DNA of 10,484 nucleotides from Podochytrium sp. JEL0797 (Eukaryota > Chytridiomycota > Chytridiomycetes > Chytridiales > Chytriomycetaceae): assembly GCA_027596195.1 (NCBI GenBank), contig JADGJG010000957.1, positions 1-10,484 on the forward strand, given 5' to 3'. The translations under genes were made by a program, and so were the position numbers. Of this stretch, positions 8,096-10,484 are shown piece by piece. The notes under the pieces were generated by a model. That model was not told the DNA's origin. It did not search any database and worked only from the letters and a program-made list of their open reading frames with translations. The first letter of the stretch is position 1. Each line of letters opens with the position of its first letter.

Positions 8096-8210
8096 TTCGA
8101 TTTTCGGGCAGGGTTCGCAACGAAAGCCACTCCTCCCCTCCCAGCGAGAATCCTTTCCTTCTCGTGTCGCCTGCCATTTGAGAAAATAACTAAGCATATC
8201 TGAAGTCATA

Positions 8211-8215
8211 ATTGG
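8211..8215 (-). promoter_or_regulatory. CCAAT box above bioA
   Basis: CCAAT on the bioA coding strand, about 116 nt above the chosen start codon. It fits a fungal CCAAT-box position but is a single pentamer, so support is weak. Confidence 0.25.
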
Positions 8216-8222
8216 TGTCAAA

Positions 8223-8507
8223 ATGATTCCCATATTGGAGTTTCCCCAACCTTCTGACTCTCAAAAAGATAAAGCGCAGCTTATGACAAATGCCAGTCTC
8301 AAAAAATGCGAGGCATGCGAATCCGCTTACTATTGTTCACTCGCGTGTCAAAAGAACGCGGGGAAAAGGGAATTACCTGCCCGTTGGAGAGTTTGGCGTC
8401 GGAGACTGGATTGTCGTTCAGAGCTATTTCGATTCGAAGGCGTAGATGGAGCGGAATGGAGCGTTGTTTTGTTTGGAGGCACCATGTGGAGACGCGTGGT
8501 AGAATAG
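8223..8507 (+). pseudogene. Decayed MYND zinc-finger fragment
   Basis: An open frame of 94 codons whose residues 27-45 match the middle of a MYND finger: LKKCEACESAYYCSLACQK gives C-x2-C, YYCS and CxxxCQK. MYND fingers bind two zinc ions through seven cysteines and one histidine and usually mediate protein contacts. Here only the four central cysteines are visible. The first CxxC pair is absent upstream. Downstream, the usual tryptophan, histidine and last cysteine positions read G, E and R (CQKNAGKRELPAR), with codons GGG and CGT one change from TGG and TGT. The frame then ends at TAG in G-rich sequence with no recognisable domain. A branch point (CTGAC near 8255) and an AG at 8278-8279 could mark an old splice acceptor, so the finger may be one exon of a lost gene. 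I read it as a relic; an unusual half-finger is the alternative. Confidence 0.5.
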
Positions 8508-8792
8508 TGTGGAGCTTTCGGAGGAGAATATACGCGTTTTGTGGACCAGGGAGGATTTTAAATTTAAATTTAATTAAATCATTAAATTCGTAGGTGCCAT
8601 AGTCGATGCCCAGCAAAAATCTCCTTTGACCATTGGGCGCGAACATTTCGAACGGGCAACGACACATACCAGTATTCAATGAAGTTTTGCGTGTAACAAT
8701 TTCGAAACGTTTGGCCAGACTTTTTGTGGGACTTTTGGTGCCAAGCAAACGAACAGCGATTTGGTCACGTGTGTTATCGCCGACGGCCTTAG
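8508..8792. other. Unresolved stretch between MYND relic and the unknown gene
   Basis: It contains an A/T-rich patch at about 8556-8589 (repeated AAATTT-like words) and several competing open frames. On the plus strand, one frame reads protein-like from 8354 (with VGDWIVVQSYFDSKA) through 8570 and beyond but is broken by two TAG codons (8440-8442, 8497-8499), a TAA and a TGA. On the minus strand a frame from about 8813 down to a GTATGT at 8673-8668 reads GDNTRDQIAVRLLGTKSP. I cannot choose between decayed exons and chance openness. Confidence 0.3.
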
Positions 8793-9238
8793 CTTGATCG
8801 CCTGGGCATTTGGTTTTGCTTTTTTCCTTTCAATGGCTCGCCGTCGCCAAAGGTCAAAGACATCCAAGCCCCGCCCACAGCCACACCTGGGGAGGAATCG
8901 CGGCCAAAACAAAGCGACGAATACAAACTTGCGGTGAGACGCCGTGATGGCACTTCATGGTATTGACATTGCTTCAGCATGCCCTGGCCGCGGCTTTCGA
9001 GCTCACAAACGAAGGGAGGTATCTGGGAGCCCTGACGTGTGTGTTGGAGCCCTTCTTATCGATTCCCCATCTCGACATCGAAATCAAAGACATTGTGCTT
9101 CGCCAAATGCTTGAAAATACGCTCTGGTTGTCGGAGGATGATTTTCCGGAGGACGCCTCGGTTGCGACGAAACACTTTGTGATTTGGCTGTGTTCCATGG
9201 TGGATTCAGCAAATGGGATGGCGCTTATTTCCAGCTGA
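8793..9238 (+). CDS. Hypothetical helical protein, probable two exons, 5' end unknown
   Basis: Exon A is open in one frame from 8793 (after an in-frame TAG) to 8933. It includes a Pro/Ser-rich stretch and ends SDEYKLA. A 44-nt intron, 8934-8977 (GTGAGA donor, TTGAC branch, TTCAG acceptor), joins it in frame to exon B (8978-9238), which begins HALAAAFELTNEGRYLGAL and ends at a TGA. Exon B is rich in leucine and acidic residues with amphipathic periodicity, like a helical-repeat domain. Without splicing, an ATG at 8957 gives a 93-aa protein. No family is recognised. The spacing A..F, then L..C.....PFL, loosely recalls the N-terminus of Mau2/Scc4-type cohesin loaders, but this is only a lead. 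It may be the surviving 3' part of the gene that once held the MYND exon. The intron is shorter than the others here, which lowers confidence. Confidence 0.4.
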
Positions 9239-9620
9239 AAGGCAGACGGGATGACGGTCGGTGGCTGCATCTTACGATGAGGATGAGCGCGCGATTGAGG
9301 AGTGGGAAATGCGGGTTATAGTCACGTGCGAGGAAATTTCCTTTTATAGGAGAAAGGAATAAAAGATAATGGGGTCTGTGAGATAGGAACCTCAGCCAAA
9401 ACGAGCAGATACTTCCGCGGCTCTCGTAAGACACTCTGACACGTTTGATACAATCAACTCTGGTCGAGTTGGCAGGTGACAGTTTGGTGATCTGCTTGTT
9501 GGAATAAACTAATAACATAAACTCCGACAGGAACAGGCAGCAGGTATCAGAGAAAGCCCCAATTCGTTATGTTTATGTTTATAATCGTTTTCGTCGAAAC
9601 CACAGGAACAGAATCGCCAT
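9239..9620. other. Intergenic region between converging genes
   Basis: It lies between a plus-strand gene end and the minus-strand end of the seven-helix paralogue, so it should hold two 3' UTRs. A plus-strand frame about 9253-9360 (with ASYDEDERAIEEWEM) is protein-like but has no clear splice acceptor; it could be a missed or decayed last exon. Two AATAAA words occur (9358-9363 and 9503-9508). No RNA gene or long repeat is seen. Confidence 0.5.
9358..9363 (+). terminator. Poly(A) signal AATAAA
   Basis: AATAAA about 120 nt past the TGA at 9236-9238, a candidate polyadenylation signal for the plus-strand gene. A second copy lies at 9503-9508. Confidence 0.35.
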
Positions 9621-10475
9621 TCACTGGTTATCTTTGAATTCCAACACGGCCGCTTTCACCCCTGAACTCCTTGGCCGACTCCTCGTCAACGCGAACCGCA
9701 TCCCCAGCAAGCAGCATCCCGCCGCTGCCATCGTCACATCCTTCAGCGCCCACATCACCAAATACACCCACAGCACCACGCGATTCGAAAACTGCGGGTC
9801 CTCATACTCCAAAAACATACACACCGCCACCGAAATCAACGTGCAAATCACACACATGGTGCTGTACAACCCGTACGTGGCGATGATGTGGAGTTTTGGG
9901 TCCACACTCGCTTGATTCGTTTTGAGCGCCATTTCTCGAATATGCAAAAAGTAGGACAAAGCGTAAATGATGTCTAGGCAAAAGACACAGCTTCCCATCG
10001 TGAATACCGAGAATAAAAACGCGTGGGATTTTGGATCGCGGTACAGAATCAGCACGACTGCGGGAACGAAACAAACGACACACATGGCGTACAAGCTCCA
10101 ACGGACTATTTGGAACCCCCACTTTGTGGATTGTTGCCGAAGAATCGAATAAGCCCGGATATAAGAGAACCAGAGGTAACAGAGTTCCATGACAGCCAGT
10201 GAGCAAGCAGAAATGATTAGTCCATCCACCCAGGACTCTGTAGAACGATTGTACAAGAACATGGGGATGTCATAAAAAGGGTGAACGGACAAGATAATCA
10301 CGAAAAGGCTGTTTGAAGGGGCGAGAAACGGTGAACCCCCGTGTTCGCGATTTGGGAGCTTTGCGATATGACGAACAAGGAGTATCCACCCAATTGCGGC
10401 AGTTGCTCCAGTAAACAGTGGAACATACGACAGGCATTGTATGAGGAGCAAGTCTCCGCTGGAAAGTGAGTTCAT
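9621..10475 (-). CDS. Seven-helix membrane protein, diverged paralogue 5
   Basis: An intronless 284-aa gene, clearly of the same family as the array at 1-3976 but much more diverged. Conserved positions include SPFLAPSN after the first inside loop, an NRS sequon near residue 76 in the first outside loop, ELCYLWFSYIRAYSILRQQS at the end of the third helix, CLDIIYALSYFLHIREMA in the fifth, VDPKLHIIATYGL before the sixth, WALKDV in the seventh and GMRFALT after it. The tail differs (SRPRSSGVKAAVLEFKDNQ) and lacks the KKQxC end. The inside loops are again basic. Only 9 nt upstream are visible, so the upstream block of the other copies cannot be tested; the ACAATG start context is shared. It is separated from the array by about 5.7 kb of unrelated genes. 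Positions retained here and in copies 1-4 are the best definition of the family. Confidence 0.85.
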   Translation of the reverse strand: MNSLSSGDLLLIQCLSYVPLFTGATAAIGWILLVRHIAKLPNREHGGSPFLAPSNSLFVIILSVHPFYDIPMFLYNRSTESWVDGLIISACSLAVMELCYLWFSYIRAYSILRQQSTKWGFQIVRWSLYAMCVVCFVPAVVLILYRDPKSHAFLFSVFTMGSCVFCLDIIYALSYFLHIREMALKTNQASVDPKLHIIATYGLYSTMCVICTLISVAVCMFLEYEDPQFSNRVVLWVYLVMWALKDVTMAAAGCCLLGMRFALTRSRPRSSGVKAAVLEFKDNQ

Positions 10476-10484
10476 TGTTCTATT

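Noticed and set aside
8440..8499. TAG recoded as a sense codon
   Set aside because: Two TAGs interrupt a protein-like frame, and no confident gene here uses TAG as its stop. However, none of the long intact coding regions contains an in-frame TAG either, so reassignment has no support; decay or splicing is simpler.
8299..8748. 149-codon minus-strand frame
   Set aside because: It overlaps the MYND core antisense, has no recognisable domain and crosses the A/T-rich patch. Kept only as part of the unresolved region.
1..10484. CRISPR array, insertion sequence, bacterial operon
   Set aside because: The repeats are about 1.1-kb gene units without short spaced repeats. No transposase or terminal inverted repeats are seen, and spliced genes show this is eukaryotic nuclear DNA.

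Overview
This is a nuclear window from a eukaryote, most likely a fungus and perhaps a chytrid-like early lineage (the lineage is inference). The interior genes carry 51-64 nt GT-AG introns, most with a CTNAC-type branch point. BioA (biotin synthesis) carries a mitochondrial-type presequence, and there is a MYND zinc-finger relic. Animals lack BioA, and plants normally carry it fused to BioD.

Layout. (1) 1-3976: a head-to-tail array of four intronless minus-strand genes. The leftmost runs off the window edge. Start codons are 1103-1179 nt apart. All encode one family of ~275-299 aa seven-helix membrane proteins that I cannot match to a named family. The repeat unit includes a conserved block of about 40 nt directly upstream of each ATG and a conserved 3' flank. 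(2) 4076-6346, minus: an eight-exon half-size ABCG (White-type) ABC transporter, 620 aa when spliced, including a 14-nt first exon and a 23-nt microexon. (3) 6495-8095, minus: a four-exon bioA (475 aa, DAPA aminotransferase). (4) 8223-9238, plus: a decayed MYND-finger fragment, a stretch of about 280 nt I cannot resolve, and a probable two-exon gene of unknown function. (5) 9239-9620: an intergenic stretch with poly(A)-type signals. (6) 9621-10475, minus: a fifth, diverged member of the seven-helix family, again intronless.

How it fits together. The ABC transporter and bioA look like ordinary single-copy genes inserted between members of a lineage-specific, rapidly evolving membrane-protein cluster. 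Nothing in the sequence ties transporter, biotin synthesis and seven-helix proteins into one pathway. The least expected content is the seven-helix family: positive-inside charge and a conserved N-glycosylation site in the first outside loop fit a receptor-like N-out topology. Its units share a promoter block and a mosaic pattern suggesting gene conversion. One unit has an in-frame premature stop and a G11 homopolymer in its promoter block.

Gene models were spliced by eye, using reading-frame continuity and remembered family consensus. No alignment, topology prediction or database search was run.
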